This document shows, in pieces, positions 41,106-42,736 of a stretch of 42,736 nucleotides of DNA; position 1 is the stretch's first letter, and each line of letters begins with the position of its first letter. Both the position numbers and the translations under genes were made by a program. Below the pieces are notes generated by a model. The model was not told the origin of the DNA and ran no database searches. It saw only the letters and a list, made by a program, of their open reading frames with translations. This DNA comes from Gemmatimonadaceae bacterium (GTDB taxonomy: Bacteria; Gemmatimonadota; Gemmatimonadetes; Gemmatimonadales; Gemmatimonadaceae). The stretch is from assembly GCA_013361335.1 (NCBI GenBank), contig JABFYH010000081.1, forward strand, positions 1 through 42,736, written 5' to 3'.

Positions 41106-42320
41106 TCAGTCGTGCCAGCGCAGCGTGACCTTGCGCGGCTTCCGCTCGCGAACGCTCTCGAGCTCCACGCTGCTCTCACCGTTGTCGACCGCGGCCTGCA
41201 CCTGTTCGCGGAGCTCGGCAACCGTGCGCACGAGCGCTCCGCCGACGCGTACCACGACGTCGCCATCCCGGAGCCCGGAGCGGTACGCCGGTGAGCCGAC
41301 CGCGGCGTTGATGACGAGCACGCCCCGCGGGACGCCGATGGTCCGCGCCAGCCCATCCGTGAGCGGCGCGAACTGCGCGCCCGCGACGCTGTTGAAGCCG
41401 TAGCTCAGGATGATGGACGGGGTGGGCGCCGGTGGCGGCAGGACCGACGTCACCGCCTGAGCCGGTGCGCTGGGCACCGCCGGCGCGGCGCGCGGCGCCA
41501 GCGCGTTGATCGGCGGCATGGGCGCGCGTGGGAAGCCCGGCTCACCGGCCGCGATCATCGTTCGTGGGCGCATCTCGTAGTTCGACTCGCTCCGCAAGCG
41601 GATGCGCGAGGGAACGTCGGCGATCGTCACCGGCACGTCCCTGGTGCGGCCGTCCCGTCGAATCCGTACCAGCACTCGCGCATTGGGCCGCAACAACTTC
41701 GTGAGAGAGATGTCACGGTCGCGCACGTCCCGTCCGTCGTACGCGACCAGCGTGTCCGACGGGACGAGGCCGGCGCGCTCGGCCGGCGAGCTCGGTTCCA
41801 CCGACACGATCTCGGGATGGGTGAGATACCGGATGATCAGATCGCCGTTGGTGTCGATCCGCGGCTCGCGGGCCGTTCCGGACACGACGATGCCCAGCCA
41901 TCCTCGCGGCATCACCACCTGATTCGCTTCGGCCTGCCGTAGCGCGTTGCTCATCGCCGTCGCGTTGCGCTCGTCGATCATCGGCGCCACCTGCACGCGC
42001 ACGCGGACCATTCCCGGATCGGCGTCCGCCATGCGCTGCGTCAGCGCCTCGATCTGGGCGACCGTACGGTCCAGCGCCTCACCCACGGCCCGCCGCTGCG
42101 ATGCGGTGAGGTCCTCGCTCTCGTTGTAGAGCTGCGCCAATGAATCGGCGTGGCGATTGAGACGCCGGAGTTGACGCTCGGTCGCGTCGCCGGCCTCCGC
42201 ACGAGGCGCGCGTCGTACGCCGACTGTTTCGGTCCGCTGCGCCGCGAGCGCGCCCGGCGCGCCGGCCGCGAGCACGGCGGTGAACGAGAAGAGAAGCGGG
42301 GTGCGAATCGAACCGACCAT
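41106..42320 (-). CDS. Exported protein with two PDZ domains
   Basis: A 404-residue protein with a signal peptide (TPLLFSFTAVLAAGAPGALAAQ). Residues 45-135 are helical and charged (ERQLRRLNRHADSLAQLYNE), possibly a coiled coil. PDZ domain 1 begins at PRGWLGIVVSG (138-148), with SVEPSSPAERAGLVPSDTLVAYDGRDV as its binding region in two pieces; PDZ domain 2 is in the last 90 residues (VINAAVGSPAYRSGLRDGDVVVRVGG). There is no protease domain, so it probably binds protein C-termini in the envelope. The upstream partial gene stops 20 bases before its start, suggesting an operon. Its stop and the flavoprotein stop face each other in a short ACTGA/TCAGT hairpin. Confidence 0.9.
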   Translation of the reverse strand: MVGSIRTPLLFSFTAVLAAGAPGALAAQRTETVGVRRAPRAEAGDATERQLRRLNRHADSLAQLYNESEDLTASQRRAVGEALDRTVAQIEALTQRMADADPGMVRVRVQVAPMIDERNATAMSNALRQAEANQVVMPRGWLGIVVSGTAREPRIDTNGDLIIRYLTHPEIVSVEPSSPAERAGLVPSDTLVAYDGRDVRDRDISLTKLLRPNARVLVRIRRDGRTRDVPVTIADVPSRIRLRSESNYEMRPRTMIAAGEPGFPRAPMPPINALAPRAAPAVPSAPAQAVTSVLPPPAPTPSIILSYGFNSVAGAQFAPLTDGLARTIGVPRGVLVINAAVGSPAYRSGLRDGDVVVRVGGALVRTVAELREQVQAAVDNGESSVELESVRERKPRKVTLRWHD

Positions 42321-42340
42321 CGTCTGCCGAGGAGTGAGAA

Positions 42341-42736
42341 TCAGAAGCTGTTGAGGCGCAGGCTCGCCGGCAGCGCGGTGTTCAGCTGCCGGATCGTCGC
42401 CTCGCGCTGGCCGAGCGTGGTGAGGTAGTAGCCGTTGATCACGGGGTCGTGCGGGGCTTCGCGCATCGCTGCGCTCGTCGCCGAGATCACGCGGTCGAGC
42501 GCGGCGAGGCGCGACCGGTAGGCGATGGGGCTGCCGTCGTCGACCGCGGTGCTGTCGTACTGCGCGAGATAGGCGACGGCGCGCTGGTAGAGCTGCTCCG
42601 AGCGCCGCTGCGCCGCCTGCGCCTCCTGGACCGACGCGAATCCCGAATCCGCATCGCGGCGGGCCGCGCCGGCCGACGCGGATGCCGCGACCGCGGCACG
42701 CGAGCCGATCGCGACGCCGGGGAGCGGATCGGCGCC
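42341..42736 (-). CDS. Partial upstream partner of the PDZ gene, C-terminal 131 residues
   Basis: The frame enters from the right edge of the window and stops at TGA (complement of 42341-42343). The visible part is Ala-rich at first (SRAAVAASASAGAA), then helical and polar (VQEAQAAQRRSEQLYQRAVA), ending DPVINGYYLTTLGQREATIRQ before LNTALPASLRLNSF. Position and style, directly upstream of a PDZ protein, resemble anti-sigma-factor-like genes in related genomes, but the N-terminus that would show it is outside the window. No membrane segment is visible in the part seen. Confidence 0.65.
   Translation of the reverse strand, partial: GADPLPGVAIGSRAAVAASASAGAARRDADSGFASVQEAQAAQRRSEQLYQRAVAYLAQYDSTAVDDGSPIAYRSRLAALDRVISATSAAMREAPHDPVINGYYLTTLGQREATIRQLNTALPASLRLNSF

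Overview
This is a GC-rich, densely coded chromosomal segment from a free-living, probably aerobic, heterotrophic bacterium. The mix of secreted S9 and M28 peptidases, GH3 glycosidases, PDZ proteins and an ECF42-type sigma factor, together with the codon style, suggests Gemmatimonadota. That is an impression from family content; no rRNA or other taxonomic marker lies in the window. I see about 38 protein genes (two cut by the window edges) and no tRNA, rRNA, CRISPR array, insertion sequence or prophage. No gene-free stretch exceeds 300 bases.

Layout. 1-430: end of a lipoprotein gene. 5374-482 (minus): S9B dipeptidyl peptidase, SMP-30-like beta-propeller, aldo/keto reductase and GNAT acetyltransferase, spaced +31, +18 and -4 bases, probably one operon. 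5545-7878 (plus): an acidic orphan protein and a Tat-type amidase. 8015-11402: a small secreted protein, a cyanide-insensitive-type cytochrome bd oxidase (cydA-cydB, 4-base overlap) and a DoxX membrane protein. 11509-16251: M28 peptidase, a YCII/DGPF protein with an ECF42 sigma factor, and a MATE exporter. 16459-20946: two divergent GH3 beta-glucosidases sharing a 120-base control region with an inverted repeat. 20960-26832: a GT39-like membrane glycosyltransferase, rsmD, a DUF983 protein, a membrane metallophosphoesterase and three orphans. 27104-33598: an orphan lipoprotein, a flavin-split-barrel/UbiA prenyltransferase fusion, an LLM flavin oxidoreductase, a tandem pair of MhqO/PcpA-like ring-cleaving dioxygenases and a DUF4142 lipoprotein. 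33777-37499: S9 peptidase plus cyclopropane-fatty-acid synthase. 37602-41099: alpha/beta hydrolase, two related matrixin-type metalloproteases and a thioredoxin-reductase-like flavoprotein. 41106-42736 (minus): a two-PDZ protein and the end of its upstream partner.

How the genes work together. The theme is scavenging and surface chemistry: secreted peptidases, amidase and glycosidases release small nutrients. The bd oxidase, dioxygenases, LLM oxidoreductase and thioredoxin-reductase-like protein deal with oxygen, quinones and redox stress. There is no obvious defence or mobile island.

The least expected things are: (i) the PNPOx-UbiA (MenA-like) fusion; (ii) a family of 8-base repeats (TGARCGGN on one strand, CCGYTCAN on the other) at gene 3' ends, several of which contain the stop codon and fold into hairpins; (iii) an ECF42-like promoter in front of the DGPF gene; (iv) the tandem metalloproteases sharing a propeptide motif; (v) an AT-rich operator-like island before the dioxygenase pair.
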